DNA from: Physcomitrium patens
Taxonomy: Eukaryota; Streptophyta; Bryopsida; Funariales; Funariaceae
NCBI RefSeq assembly: GCF_000002425.4
Contig: NC_037261.1
Location: 7,244,701-7,308,700 of the forward strand
Direction: 5' to 3'
Length of the DNA stretch: 64,000 nucleotides
Shown here: positions 27,286 through 40,383 of the stretch, one piece after another
Layout of the letters: the number at the start of each line of letters is the position of its first letter
Position numbering within the stretch: position 1 is the stretch's first letter
The notes under the pieces: model-generated
What the model was told of the DNA's origin: nothing
What the model saw: only the letters and a program-made list of their open reading frames with translations
The model's database searches: none
Position numbers and translations under genes: made by a program

Positions 27286-30180
27286 ATGGGTTCCAAAGAG
27301 AATGGAAAGCCCAGTCGACACAATGGGTTTTTTCCCAGCCTTCCTAATCGCAGTAGAACCCCACCTAGAAATCCACCGATGGTTCCGTTGGCGTCTCTAC
27401 TAGCCTATGAGTTAAAAAACGAGATTGTTGAAAACCCCTTACTGCGGTGTGGACTGGCGTTACAGCCAAGGAAAGGGGAGGATTTTGCGCTGGTGAAGAC
27501 GGACTGTCAAAGAATACCTGGAGACGGTTCTTCGACGTTCGCAGTTTTTGGGGTATGTTTTTGGACATTGTACGCCCGTTTCAAGTGGATCTTGCATCCT
27601 TGCTCTTGGTGTAGTGGATTCCAGGGTCTGCTAGGTGTGTCTCGTTGTTCTGGAGAGTGAGTACACGGAAATACGTATGATTGGTACTCAATAGACGTGC
27701 ATTAGAGATATTGCAGATTTTTTTCTCTAGATCTAATCAGATTTAGTAGGTGTGTTGATTACCCCACACATTTCTTTCCCATGGTATCTAAACATCTCTT
27801 AAAACTTCGATTCGCAGTCATTTTCCCTCGCGACCCAGTGGAAATGTTTCCAATGATAGTTCAAATCCCAAAGAGCAAAAGATATCACTATAGGGTCAGG
27901 TTTGTAAGTTTTCTTCTAGTGGGTTTGAGTTGATCTCGATCACTAAGTTTGGTGTGGCTTGGATTAGATCTTTGATGGCCATAATGGATCAGCAGCTGCA
28001 ATTTACACCAAAGAAAATCTTTTGAATGACGTGATGAGTGCACTGAGCCCTGGTCTTAAGCGTGACGACTGGTTAGCAGCTCTGCCGCGAGCACTGGTTG
28101 CGGGGTTCGTGAAAACTGATAAAGAGTTCCAAGCTAAAGGTATTTCGAATGTAATAACCTTGCATTTCATCATCTTTTGTACTACATTTGTTCCGTGGTC
28201 TTTTTTATTTATTCAGTGTTGCCTTGTACTGTGATTGAATTTCTCCTTGAACCGCAGAAATAGAGTATTAATGTGCATCTGTGTTGATGTGTTATCAGAG
28301 CAAACGTCAGGAACAACTGTTACTTTTGTAGTGATAGATGGTTGGACCATCACTGTAGCTTGTGTTGGAGACTCACGTTGTGTCCTAGACTCACAAGGCG
28401 TTGTGACAGACCTTACTGTTGACCACAGACTAGACGACAATGAGGAAGAGTAGGAACTTCTCATACTTTATATTTGATAAACTTTGTATTCGCTCAACTT
28501 GCCATTCTTTTTGTTCATTGCGAATCTACATCCATATGATTGCCCTGTTTGACAGCAAATATGATCTGAAAGTTGACTATGGACGTGGGTGTTATTTTAT
28601 GGATCATTAATTTTGTTGAACCTTGGGCATTTCCTTCACAGGAGGGAACGTGTTAGAGCAGCTGGTGGGGAAGTTGGCAGGCTTAGCATTGTTGGCGGTG
28701 CTGAGGTACAAGGAGAACTTCAAGATTAATATATTCGAGTTTATATGGGATCAATTATTACCCTGTCTTCAAATCCTTCTATCTGCTGGCTCTTTCACCT
28801 TATAGATCGTGTATGAATGGCTTATCTTGTATTGTGCGCATATAGCTTAGGTCTTCTCTCGTTTTCATCTCATTTGTATACATGATTTTTTTTGTTGCAG
28901 ATTGGGCCGTTGAGGGTTTGGCCAGGTGGATTATGTCTATCAAGATCGATTGGAGACATGGACGTAGGGGAATTTATAGTCCCTGTTCCTCATGTAAAGC
29001 AGATAAAGGTGAGAATGTGCTAGCCCTAACCTCAGTCTAGATTAGTGCAATGTTTTAGAATACGAGCAATGCAGTAGTTGTAAGTTTAGATTGAAGCTTC
29101 TAGTACATATTAATATGCTTCTCATTGCTGCATTTTTCTCTTTGGAAGGCCCTTCATTAACCCAATTTACGCTTGCAGCTATCAACTAATGGAGGCAGGC
29201 TCATTATTGCGTCGGATGGAGTATGGGATGCTTTGACTTCAGAAAAGGCCGCAAAGTGTTGCCGGGGTTTGCTACAACCAGAGGTTGCTGCCAAACATAT
29301 CATCAAGGTTGGGATCAAGCAATCTAGTCAAGCCGATTACCCTGCTTGAGTTTCTCACCATGTAGTACACGCACATCAATTGTCTTGCGGTGGTAATTTG
29401 TAGTGGTTGAAATGTTGAACTGGGAAAAGCTGTATGGAGTTTAAAGATTGCAGTGAGAAGTGCTGCTTGGTGCATATACCTTGCACATATTCTTTTTGTC
29501 CACGTTGAGAGCAAGTTTGTATGTGCTGAAGATTGTGCCCGTCTTTCCAATGTTCAGGAGACACTACGAACTCGAGGCCTAAGGGATGATACTACCTGCA
29601 TAGTGGTTGACTTGTTACCACCCACTTATGTTGAACCTCCACCTCCTGTTATCAAGAAAAAGAGTACCATATACAGGATGTTTCATTGGAAACAAAAGCA
29701 ACCTCCACCATCTCAGCCTGCGTATGATGAAATACCAGTTATGGAAGAGTTGTTTGAAGAAGGGTCTGCAATGTTGTCGGAGAGGTTAGTCAAGAACCTT
29801 ATATTGGCGTTTGTGAGGAATATATCCTTCACCCGCTTTGTTTTGTTTTGAAGTGCTGGTATGAGCAATTTTTCTGTTGAGGGAAATTCTAGGCCTAATA
29901 TGACGAACAATCACCGAGGGTTTTCAACTGAAAAAACATTTTGTGGAATCTGCCCAGGTTGGGACCTGGAGCCTCTGTCAATGGAGGGAATGGCATGTTC
30001 CTTTGTGCAATTTGTCAATGTGACATAGAGGCAAATGATGGAATTTCAGTGCACGCTGGGGCTTTCTTTGCAAGTAAATCCAGGCCTCTGGATGGTCCTT
30101 TTCTATGTCGTTCATGTAAATGGAAACAGGAGGCCATGGAAGGCAAACAACCGTCGACACGAGGAGGAGCTTCTAAGTAA
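27286..30180 (+). CDS. Protein phosphatase 2C (PPM family) with Cys-rich C-terminal tail, 8 coding exons
   Basis: Exons 27286–27552, 27968–28139, 28299–28449, 28642–28705, 28901–29008, 29179–29307, 29558–29784 and 29958–30180 join in frame at GT–AG borders to give 446 residues. PP2C motifs in order: FDGHNG (91–96), SGTTVTF (150–156), VGDSRC (169–174), GLCLSRSIGD, ASDGVWD (265–271), LRDDTTCIVVD (from 305). The acidic residues in these motifs bind the two catalytic metal ions that drive Ser/Thr-phosphate hydrolysis. The tail adds a Pro/Lys linker, then CAICQCD and CRSCKWKQEAMEGK. From memory, this matches a plant PP2C group of about 430 residues with an extra C-terminal Cys cluster. The start is the only ATG that precedes the conserved N-terminal block in frame. 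No defects are visible. Confidence 0.92.
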
Positions 30181-31787
30181 GTTGGAAACTCTTGGACTGG
30201 ACCGTTGCTTGCACGTTTGGAAGGTCTGGAGGTGGCCTTTCTGCATGGTCTCATTCCTTTCTACCTGAATTAAGCCTCATCAGGTTTTTAATCGTCTTGG
30301 CAACACTGCTGGAATGAATGGTGCAGTAAGTGTTGTGCATCAAGTTTAATTTGATGCTAGAAAGTAACTGTTGCAAATACTGGTAGCAAAGGCCGATTGG
30401 TTTTGGGTGCGTCACAAGTAGGCAAGTTCAAAGCCTGAAAATTGTAAGCATACATACAGCACGTGATTCAATTGTAGGCTAGAGTTACGGCGCCAAAGCT
30501 CATCCACAATAGCTGTTCTATTCTTGAATAAATGACTTGAGTTGTTGGTTTGTCCATGTTGACAAGATTTTATTTTGAAATTTTAACTTAGAAACTCTTG
30601 CGCGGGCTTGACCTGCTAGTCAGATGGGTTAGAGCGGAAAAATTGAATTTTGGCAGGGCAACCAGATTGTGTTAGTGGGTGCTCTAGAGTAAACTCAGTT
30701 TGTTCCCTTCCATTTTTGGCCACTTCGTGTACAGAACATTCTTAAGACCCTTATTATTTCGAGGGTCCCGACTTCCATCTGTGGTCTCCGTGTGGAATGC
30801 TTCCCTTTTGGGTGTTAACAACGGTATGAGTTACTCTGGCGGTAGATAGGTTGCGATACTTTTTTATTTCCTGAGTACTCTAATCAGCAAAATTTAACGG
30901 GAAGATTCAACGAGCAGCAACTTCAACGTATGCCCATTTTTACATAAGCAGTTGTTTTTGTTGGGGTTCAGCAACTAACTGGTCATCAATGGCGCTATTG
31001 ACTTCGAACACGAGGAAATTTGTGACAGCAAACTAGGTTGTCTGCGGAATGCATGAGTATTCCACTTCGTATTTTTGCTCACCGTGATTATGGTTACCAT
31101 TCAAAAACATACCATGTCAAACATAGACACAACTGAAACAAAAACAGTATTAAACTTGCTTGTCTTTAAGGGCGTAATCAACCATCTGTGGGTCAGAGAA
31201 CTATACAAGCATCAATAATTCTGTTATTCTATTATTTTATCAGAATCTAAGTTTATGAGCTCAATTTCCAATTTCAAGTTATCATGCTGGCATTGATATT
31301 CGTTTTTATCCAGGAGGTATTCCGAAACCTGGTCCGCCAAACAAATGCCTCCTTGGAAGTGATATTCTCATGCCATTCACGACTGCAGCAATCATGCAGT
31401 GCAGTGATCTTACTTCTCAGTTTGGGTATCGAAAACAAATTTGCCATTCAGTTGGGAGCCATTTAAACGAACGATCTAAGCAGCACGCAAGACATAACGT
31501 GCAGAAACCTAAGATCAACAACTAACATATTTTTATGAACTAATTCTGAGATAAATGTTTTGGTTACATTATTGGCTTGAAGGCATCAACTGCATCGAAT
31601 GCCTAAAAGCAAGAATAATACAAATATTGAATTAGAACTGCCATGAACTATTGTCCACCTCAAGTCCCACAAAGGCCTCAGCAGGTAAAAGAGACAACCA
31701 ATGAGACGGGATAGGTGAAGAATGGCTAAATCCAATCCATGTGATATACTACAATCAGCCCTCGGGTTCTGGGCTAAACCTACTCAA
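30181..31787. other. Intergenic region between convergent PP2C and PAQR genes
   Basis: It holds the 3' flanks of both genes, which point at each other. Intermediate composition, no recognisable coding frame, no repeats of note. Probable 3' UTRs lie at each end, but cleavage sites are not resolved. Confidence 0.5.
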
Positions 31788-33547
31788 TCAAATGAGTGAA
31801 CCAGGAACGCACCCATGAGCATCCCTCCAGTTCATATAGATCAATCCGGCTCTGTAGTGAGTGTAAGCCCCAGCAATAACTAACACATGAAACAGCTGAT
31901 GGCTGTGGCCAGCGATGTCGAACATACCTGGTTTCCATCGTTCAGGAATCCGTGTGACGTATATTATCACTCCTAGAAGATAAAATAGACTCATGCCAAT
32001 CTCATACCACAAAGTCTCTAAGCAGACTGGTTCGTGGATATAGAAGAAAATCTTGTGTCCAGCAGGTATGATTCCAGACATCCCCATTGCTGCAAAGGCA
32101 ATGGCTCGCATGGGACGATACTTGGCTGTTTGAAATGCGGGCACAAGAAATACAACCACGGTTACGACCCCTATCAGAGAAATACCAGTCAAGTAGATGT
32201 GTCGCCACATTGGCTGGCATAAGAATACGTAATAGACAGGGGGGAAGAAGCTCGTGGCAATCATGGTAGCAATGCCCACATAGTCTAAGCGCAACAACCA
32301 GTATGTCAAGGTACTAGAGTGACAGGACAAGAGGTGGCAAAAACTGCTTGATAAGAGACAGAACATAGATCCTCCCATGAACACCAAAAACGGCACCCGC
32401 GTGGCGCCTGCAATCATCATGTCCAGCTCCTCGCCTAACGAGTCTTTCATGGTTTGCTGCAAATCAAGGGAATTTTGTTAAGCAGAAAGTTTCGATTTAC
32501 GAGATTCCTCTAGTGAGCAGACCTAAAACATGCCACAAACGGATACGTAAGGCACCCGAGAAACGCACAAGAGCTTTGAAAATGTGGAATAATCAAAAAA
32601 CGCATATACCATGAAGCATTGCTGCGTACTGTTAGCAGCAATAATAGGAGTGTCCGGAACACACTTGGATAGGATATGAGGTAAATGCTCTTGAAGAAAC
32701 GAAGGTACATTGGCTAATGCAGGAAAGCAGGTCACTAGCTCAACGTGAAGTTGATGCAGGTCACCACGCTTAGGCATGTGCACCATGCTTGAAAGCCGCT
32801 CAGCCAGGGCCCCTTCTTTCGGTACTTGCCGCATTGTGTAAATCGTGAGAGCAAGGAAAAGCAAAAAACCAATCAAATGCCTGCATGAATCATTCTCCGA
32901 TTAGCGAAATTAACATTGTGGCCACATCTCTGTCTGCACAAGTCAGTATGCCAAAACCGTAATTAAGCTCAGAATTACACAAAATCTTCTCGAACTCTGT
33001 GCTCGAAGTGAAAAAACTTTGAGTAGCTCGAAAACATCCCTTATAAGTCATTTTGATCAGACGAGATACACTCCAATCCAAAACAAATGCGTAATCCTTC
33101 GATCAAATGGTTGTCTTTCAGGAAATTCTGTCTAAAGCAGAATCATAAGCACGCAAACTAAGCAATAATAAGCATGCGACCGACTCACGTCCATATGTTG
33201 AGGGTCTCATTGTGGATGGTGAATATACTCAGCAACGTTTCTCTCATAGGCCAATCAGACCTGTAATGCCGCAAAATAAACTCGTTGTCCCTGAGATATT
33301 CTGGCAAGACGTGATATTCAACTAAGGCATATTGCTTCTTCACTTTACGCCACAAGTCTTTCGCTCTGCTAGGACTTTTAGGAGGGTGGTCATCACAGCA
33401 CCCGTCTTTGTCGCTTTCCTGGTAGCCACAAGTAGTCCCGCTGTCGCCTAACACCCTCTCTGACGCTTCAGTGATGGAATTTTCACGTCCGCCGTGGTCC
33501 TTTGGAACCTTGCGAGCCCTGACAGCAGGCCCGCCTTGAGCTGCCAT
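31788..33547 (-). CDS. Heptahelical PAQR-family (adiponectin-receptor-like, HHP) membrane protein, 3 coding exons
   Basis: Exons 33547–33189, 32880–32610 and 32456–31788 join at GT–AG borders into 432 residues. The N-terminus (about 1–115) is hydrophilic. The first helix starts at NIWTHLIGFLLF (about 117–137), followed by a long loop of about 90 residues and then six more hydrophobic segments. Zinc-site residues of the PAQR fold are present: His251 in SFCHLLSCHS, Asp268 in LDYVGI, and His396 and His400 in GHSHQLFH. The C-terminus ends shortly after GAYTHYRAGLIY. Plant HHPs are linked to hormone, salt and sugar responses; ligand and enzyme activity here are unknown. The start ATG lies 3 nt after a TTTTGCAG|CAG acceptor, so a non-coding leader exon is probable upstream. 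It converges on the PP2C gene. No defects are visible. Confidence 0.92.
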
Positions 33548-35250
33548 CTGCTGCAAAACACCAAATAGTCCTTACTCCATGTAGTCATCAATTAATTTTA
33601 TGAAACTTGCAGGGTCGGTCAAGTTTCACAATTTATGGTGAGCAGAGATTAACGAACCCAGAACATTTACTACCTGCAATGCAATCGACAATAAAACAAA
33701 TGTCATACTGCAAGGAGAAATATAAGTAGTGCGAAGCTACAAACATTATAAACGATGGAGTTTATGATTCTATCCCTCGCACACGGAGCGCTTGGCAAAC
33801 TCTGATGAACTTCAGGAATGACAGAAGGGCGATATCAAGCTTGACGTGAGGTAGACGTCGCATTCGTCGTCGCAACCTGTCTCTCTACAGATTGCTTTGC
33901 AAACCATGTTGCGAGATTACAACACGCAACAGCCATTATTTGGCAAAAGGTGAGGCACGAGAGGGACAGTCGAGTCAAACCTGTCCGTGAGCTCCGAGTT
34001 TCATCAACACGCTAAAAGATTGCCTCAATCTACCACTACGTGCAACAACTCCAGGCAACCGATGAGCTACATGAGTAGAACCGCACCCATCACGATAACG
34101 CGGTGAAGAAAACGCAAAATCGCCAACACGGTAATCAAGTCATCGTCAAAGACTCACAGGACCACGGAGCAATACCCGGAGGAACGTTCGCTCACTTCAT
34201 GACGCACGCTAACGACAGTAATAAAGACCTATCCAAGCGAGTGTCGGGATACAGTGAGGAAATTGGCCAGCATCCTCGGCACATTGCTCCGAAATGCCGC
34301 TAGGCATACACCACTTTCCAAACTCTACGCAAAAGTCAAGACCGTCGCTCCGTACCAGAAATGGAGAACAACATGAAATATCCAGAGCGAGAAAAATAGA
34401 AAGAAGATTCTTCTTTTTACAAAGGCCGCATTCTCAACCGAGGGAATCGAATCACACCTCAAGCCAACTTTTCGAGATTGAGCAGCCACACCAACCAGCG
34501 GTGAAGCTCCTCCCAAGGTCACATCTAAGAACTTGCAAACCAGAACACGGGCCAAAATCAACAACCGTTCACAATGACCCACTTCTGCACCTCCCTCCAA
34601 AAGCCACAAACCAAAACACAGAAACGTGTGGACCACGCGATGCACCGGGGGAAGCAACCAACCCACGTCGCCCAACCACCAATGCACCTCCTCCCAAGGG
34701 CCTCTCCAACCAGATCAAAACCCACCTCCAACACGCAACAACAGAGCGAGGCAAAGTAGCAAAAAGAAACACAACTACGTCAGTGCCGAGCACCGTAACC
34801 AAATTACAGAAATATGCTAAGAAACTGCGGATATACCCCGGAACCGATGCACACTCAGACAAACATCCAGGCTAGAACAAAACCAGAAAGGCAGCGTTGA
34901 CACTAGACCAACGACGTCACAGAGAGGTTGGGGTAGAAATAGACGGCAAGTGTGAGACGAGAGGGACAAAATGGGGATGGATCCGTGAGGGGTCACGCGG
35001 GCGCCTACGGCGCGCCGGGAGGCGGTGAGCGCGACGGGAATCGATCTCTCGCCTGCGGTGGGATCCGACCCCGGCGCCCGCCTTGGTCACGCGTCAGGAA
35101 ACGAACCTGCAGCAGCGAGAGCGTAACAGGGGGAGGTGGCATCGCCGCACCGCTCGCGTCGGGGAATCGGCCCCCTCCCCGACGGGGCCGCGAGGGGGTG
35201 GGGAGGTGAGTCGAATGTGCCACTGTTTCATGATCCCTCCTCGTCACTCC
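33548..35250 (-). promoter_or_regulatory. 5' leader intron and CpG-rich promoter of the PAQR gene
   Basis: Directly upstream of the ATG is an acceptor (TTTTGCAG on the minus strand, about 33551–33558), implying a leader intron. GC and CpG rise steeply at about 34.9–35.2 kb, the likely promoter and first-exon zone. Frames on both strands here (for example 34294–34875) are low-complexity and have no known domain. Confidence 0.45.
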
Positions 35251-35404
35251 CCCTTGTCGGCATCCTTGTCACCATCCCCCTTTTTTAATCGTATATGCGA
35301 ATTCGTATTCGTAAATAGAAGTATACATACCTATCTGTGTCCATGTGGATTTGTACTAGCAAAAGTTTGATTCTACTGTTGTAGGGGAATGTTAAATAAA
35401 CCCA

Positions 35405-35510
35405 GGCTTTTACAAAATTGACCCACACATCCTAACCGTCATGAAAAAGAAAAAAAATGACTTCTACATTCACTTCTCCACTATGGATCTGAAACCAATG
35501 AAAACCAACA
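35405..35510 (+). repeat. Partial inverted-repeat element end, copy 4
   Basis: AGGCTTTTACAAAATTGACC, followed by CACACATCCTAACCGTCATG, matches the left ends of the elements at 16.4 and 16.75 kb. The downstream segment (GGATCTGAAACCAATGAAAA) matches the centre of copies 1 and 2. I found no opposite arm, so this copy appears truncated. Confidence 0.45.
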
Positions 35511-36419
35511 ATGCAATATAAAATACTCCATTTATTATTGTATACATGAGAGATCCTAATAATACGTTATATGGAGTATATTTCATTATTAATTTTATAC
35601 TAGCAAAATCATCTTTTAATAAATTCATCAATTTTAAAATTGCTTTAATCAAAGTCACAATGGTTTTATGTTTCTTATTGTAATAGTGTATTATATATAA
35701 TTTCGTACAAATTCAATTTTAAAACAATTGTGCAACTTTCTAAGATGACTTGTCTTATAAACTTTTTAGAGTTTGGTCTTTGTCTAATTTTATTTTTATT
35801 TATATTTTATGCTAGGATGCTTTAATCATTAATATGCTTGTTTGTATTACATACAAGGAATAATTAATCTTATTCCTAAAAAAACCTATATTAATTACAA
35901 ATGTATTAATTTATTAGTACCATGTCCTTATTATTTTTTCAACCATATATGGATTTTTTTCAACTTGCAAACAAAGTTCTTCTTGTCTTTATACATAATT
36001 CTATATTTTTGACCCATGTAGATGACTTCTTACAAATATTTAATTCAAAAAAGAAATTTTCATATCTATCTAATATATTCTAAGTCCATTCTTGCCTCTA
36101 ATTATAATAATAGTTCTAAAAGTAGTGAATTTAGAAAAATAATGTAAATATCTCATCAAAACCAATACTAACTATTTTAAAATAGTTATTGGCAAAAAAT
36201 TATTTTTTGTATCGTGTTGTTACACATGTTGTATTTTTTTTGGTGTAAAACACCTACTTTCAACTAGTACTTGTAAAATTAAAAAATAATAAATTGATTT
36301 GGATGTGCTATTTTGTATTAAGCATAAATAATCTCCTTCTATGGTCTTCTCTCAACTTTTATTTATAGAACTCATGATATTACACAATCTGAATAAATTA
36401 ATAAAAAAACATGATTAGT
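35511..36419. other. AT-rich spacer left of element A
   Basis: No coding signal and no recognisable repeat apart from A/T homopolymers. Confidence 0.6.
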
Positions 36420-36974
36420 TGTCATGGACATATATTTGCTGTAATTGTTACCTAGTTGATATGAATAAGTAGAAGTGGATAAAAGTAGATTAATTTCATA
36501 ATATCTTCTAAAGAAGTTTCCTAGAAGCTGTTTTGACTTTACATGTCTTTATACTTGATTGGTAGGTTAGAAACTTCGTCAACAAGTTAATCACATGCCA
36601 CATATGTTGGTAGCTTGTGGAATAAGCTAACTATGTAGCATCCACATAGAAAACTTGCCTTGCAAGTTAAGATACGTGTTGTGTAAAATCAACATATTTT
36701 TGGAGGTCCGGTAGAACGTCACTATGTAATTCCTAAATAGATAGTATGTATAGAGGCAAGAGTGAAGCCTTCTTCACTCTTGTCACCTCCTTTCTTGCTT
36801 CTAATCTAGTTTCAAGGGTCTCTAATTTTCTTGTCTTTTGGCAATAGCCATTCCAATTTCTTTTTTAATATACATATTTAGTTATTTCTATTTTTTCATC
36901 TTCCTATGAGAAAAGTCTCACTTTTTTATTTGTTTTTATCAAGTTCTTATCCTTGATAGATTGACAAGAGTGCA
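36420..36974 (+). repeat. Element A 5' LTR
   Basis: It begins TGTCATGGACATATATTT and aligns with 58359 onward for about 500 nt. It ends near TGACAAGAGTGCA, just before the primer-binding site. A TATA-like GTATGTATAGAGG lies at about 36747–36759, a plausible promoter. The exact left boundary is uncertain because the 3' copy may be truncated there. Confidence 0.7.
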
Positions 36975-36978
36975 CTTA

Positions 36979-36990
36979 TAATATTAGAGC
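36979..36990 (+). other. Element A primer-binding site, initiator-Met type, mutated
   Basis: TAATATTAGAGC sits 4 nt after the LTR end. It differs from the common plant retrotransposon site TGGTATCAGAGC (initiator methionine tRNA) at three positions, all transitions. Confidence 0.6.
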
Positions 36991-37170
36991 TTTGTCTGAT
37001 CTTGATTAAGAGTAGATTACCTCTTTCTCTTGATAAGACATAAGTGTATTAGAAGTTGCAGATCACCTTCTTCTTAACTGATATTGTTCTTAGTATTTTC
37101 TTTATTTTCAAGTCCTCTCTTCTATTTGTCTTGAGTAATGTTAAATATCTTCTCTTTTTTAAGTGTTAAC

Positions 37171-38176
37171 ATGGCAGAACTTGCTCAAATTAAGAGTGCA
37201 ATGGCTTAAATACAAGAACAATTGAACTAGTTAATGCTTGCGATGCATCAACTCAATTTACCACCACAAGGAGCAAGAAGATTGACAGGAAGTGAAGATA
37301 TAGAAATGATTGGAACTGCTTCAACATTTGCACCAAATCATGTCCCTTCTCCTATAGTGGAATACCGTTCTAGTGTCAGAGAACCAAGAATTGCCTTACT
37401 CGAGAAGTTTGATGGCACCAGATCAAAGTTTAGAGGATTTATCAATCAAGTACAACCTGTGATTGAACTTCAACTCTAAAGCTATCTAACTCCAAGATCG
37501 TAAGTTAGATTTATTAGTACACTTCTTTCAGGTTCAACATTATTATGGTTTTTATCTTTTCTTGAACAACAAGATCCAATATTGGATAATCTGGAGGTTT
37601 TTTTGGTGGATTTTTGATTCATGTATGGAAAACATGATGCAACTCGTGTTACAACCAATAAATTCCATATTTTGCAATAAGGTAATTAATCAGTAACGTT
37701 ATATGCTTCATAGTTTTGACAACTTGTAATTAATATCAAGTACGATGATGTTACACTTGTTAGCCAATTTCTCTACGAATTCCAATATGAGGTAAAAAAA
37801 TTAATGCTCAACTTATTTGATCCTCAAATATTGAGTCAAGTAATTGACTTTGCTTTGAAGTGCAACAATCGTCTTTTTGAATTTTGATCTGAGAACTGTA
37901 CAAGTATACCTCAACATTACTATAATTCAATAGCAACACCAATACCTCTTCAACACATATATTTAGAAATAGAGGATATGTAAATTGATATGATATGTTT
38001 CAAATCTCTTACTAAGCAAAAAAAGACTCATAGTCGTTAGGAAGGATTGTGCTTATATTGTGGAGAACTTAAGCATATAACTCAACATTATCCAAAGAAG
38101 CAACGCAACTATAAAATGAAGAGTATGGCTATCAAAGAAAATAGTATGTCAAAAAATGAGTTTGTCCAGGTATAAT
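37171..38176 (+). pseudogene. Element A gag, broken
   Basis: An ATG at 37171 starts MAELAQIKSAMA and the frame continues through many stops. A conserved capsid-like stretch (LEKFDGTRSKFRGFINQV, then STLLSGSTLLWF) is followed at about 38050–38100 by a zinc-knuckle remnant C-x2-C-x4-H-x4 in which the last Cys reads Tyr. Gag would package the element RNA. Confidence 0.65.
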
Positions 38177-38177
38177 A

Positions 38178-40378
38178 GTGATTGTGCAGTTGGAATCTTG
38201 TACAATACCTAGTGAAGGTCCTATTCTTTCATCAAAACCTTCTCTTTCTTTTACAATAAATGTTATTTTAGGACCTAAACAGCACAAAGCCTCTACCTTG
38301 TTAGATTCAGGAGCCTCAACATGTTTCTTAGATAAAGAATTTGCTAAAAGACATAGCATAATTTTAGTGAAGAAAACTAAACCTGTTCATGTAGAAGTCA
38401 TAGATGGTCATCTATTGTCTTCAAGAGATGTTACTCATGAAACCTTTCCTATAGAAGTAGTAACTTATGGTCATAATAGCTTTGTAATATTTAATATCAT
38501 TAAATCTCCCTCTAATCCAATCATTTTAGATTTATTATGGCTAAAAAAATATAATCCTAAAATAGATTAGACTTCTCATAGTCTTGACTTTTCTGAAAGT
38601 ATAACTAAGAGCATATTTAATGAAGTAGAAAGTCATAAGTATAGTACAATTAAATTTGTATTTTTAGGTGCAAGAACTTTCTTGCATGCTGCCAAAGAAG
38701 GATCACCTTGTATCATTTATGCCACACATGTTTCTACTGGTGGAAAGACTTCAAGTCGCATTCTAAGCTAATATCAAGATTTTCAAGATGTATATGAGAA
38801 GAATAATGTAGATACTCTTTCGGAACATCACTCCTGTGATTGTTCAATTGATCTTCAAGAAGGAGCACAATTACTATTTGGACCAATCTACAATTTATTA
38901 CAAAATAAGTTGGCTAAACTCAAAGAGTATATTGAAGAAAATCTGGTCAAGAACTTCATATGCCATTCCAAATCTCCAGCAAGAGCTCTAATTTTATTTG
39001 TAAAGAAAAAAGATGGATCATTGTAGATGTATATTAATTATAGAGGACTCAACAAAATCACTATCAAAAATAGGTACCTGCTATCTTTGATATTTGGACT
39101 TCTTGATCAATTGAATCAAGCTAAGATCTATAAAAAAAATAGATCTACGGAGAGCATACAATTTGGTACGCATCAAAAGAAGGAGATGAATGGAAGACTA
39201 CATTTCGAACAAGGTATGGACATTTCGAATACAACGTCATGCCTTTTGGTCTTGTAAATGCACCAGCAGCATTCCAACATCTAATGAATGATGTCTTTTG
39301 GGATTTTTTAGATGATTTTGTTGTTTGTTACCTAGATGACATCTTAATATATTCTAAGAACACAGAAGAAGATGAACTTCATGTTCATTGTATGTTACAA
39401 AAACTAAGAGATGCGAGACTCTATGCCAAGATAGAAAAGTGTATATTTCACACTAGTCAAGTTGACTTCTTAAGATACATCATTTCAAATGATGGACTTA
39501 TGATGGATCCTAAGAAAGTTCAAACTATTATGGATTAGAAGATTTCAAAAATGGTAAGAGATGTCGAATGTTTTTTAGGATTTGCCAACTACTATCAGAT
39601 CTTCATCAAAGACTTCTCACAAGTTAGAGCTCCACTTATACATTTGACTTGTAAAGACAAACTTCAATGGAATCAAGAAGCAGAAGTAGCATTTGAAGCT
39701 TTGAAGACATCCTTTGTTTTTGTACCAATCTTGTATTGCATCAATTATTCTAAGCCATTTTTTATGGAAATACATGCATCAAACTTTGCTTTGGATGTCA
39801 TATTGTCAAAAATAGGAACAGATGATAAACTTCAACTAATAACTTTTTATTCTAGAAATTTTTTAATAGTGGAGATTAACTACAAAATCCACGACAAAGA
39901 ACTTCTTGTAATCGTGGATTTATTTCAAGAATGGCACCATTACCTAGAAGGTGCTCATAGTCTAATCACCATGTATATGGATCACAAGAACCCTAAATAT
40001 TTTATGTCAACACGTGTTTTGAATTGTTACCAAGCTTGTTGGAATATGTCTTTGTCAAAATTTGAATTCAAGATCACTTATCGACTAGAAAAACAACAAG
40101 GTTTGTGAGATGTATTTTCTATATGATCTTACCTTGTACCAAAGGAAAGAAATGTTGCTTTTGATTAGCAATGGACAATTCTCTTGAAGCCAGAGTATCT
40201 TCATTTTCAAGCAATGAAATCAACACTAATAGTTGATTCAATTTTCATTAAGCAAATTCAATCAAGTATGTCTTCTGATCTTCTTATTCGTGATATCAAG
40301 AAAAATTCTTCAAAGTATTATGATACTTCCAAGTTTGAATTCAAGAACAATCTACTATATTTTGAGGAATGCCTATAT
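38178..40378 (+). pseudogene. Element A protease–RT–RNase H–integrase N-terminus, broken
   Basis: In order: aspartic protease with LLDSGASTCFLD (about 38300–38335), RT with PARALILFVKKKDGS (about 38977–39025), MPFGLVNAPAAFQHLMND and the catalytic YLDD at 39329–39340, RNase H with FYSRNFLIVEINYKIHDKEL (about 39850–39905), and the linker toward the integrase zinc-binding region. Frames change several times, notably around 39130–39240, and stops are frequent. The frame is cut by element B within the sequence reading LYVP. Confidence 0.75.
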
Positions 40379-40383
40379 GTTCC

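Noticed and set aside
33548..33556. Extension of the PAQR start upstream of 33547
   Set aside because: The three extra codons begin with TTG and overlap a good acceptor site (TTTTGCAG). The ATG at 33547 is the natural start after splicing.
34294..34875. 193-codon plus-strand frame upstream of the PAQR gene
   Set aside because: Thr/Pro/His-rich low-complexity product in the leader region of the minus-strand gene, with overlapping frames on the other strand and no domain.
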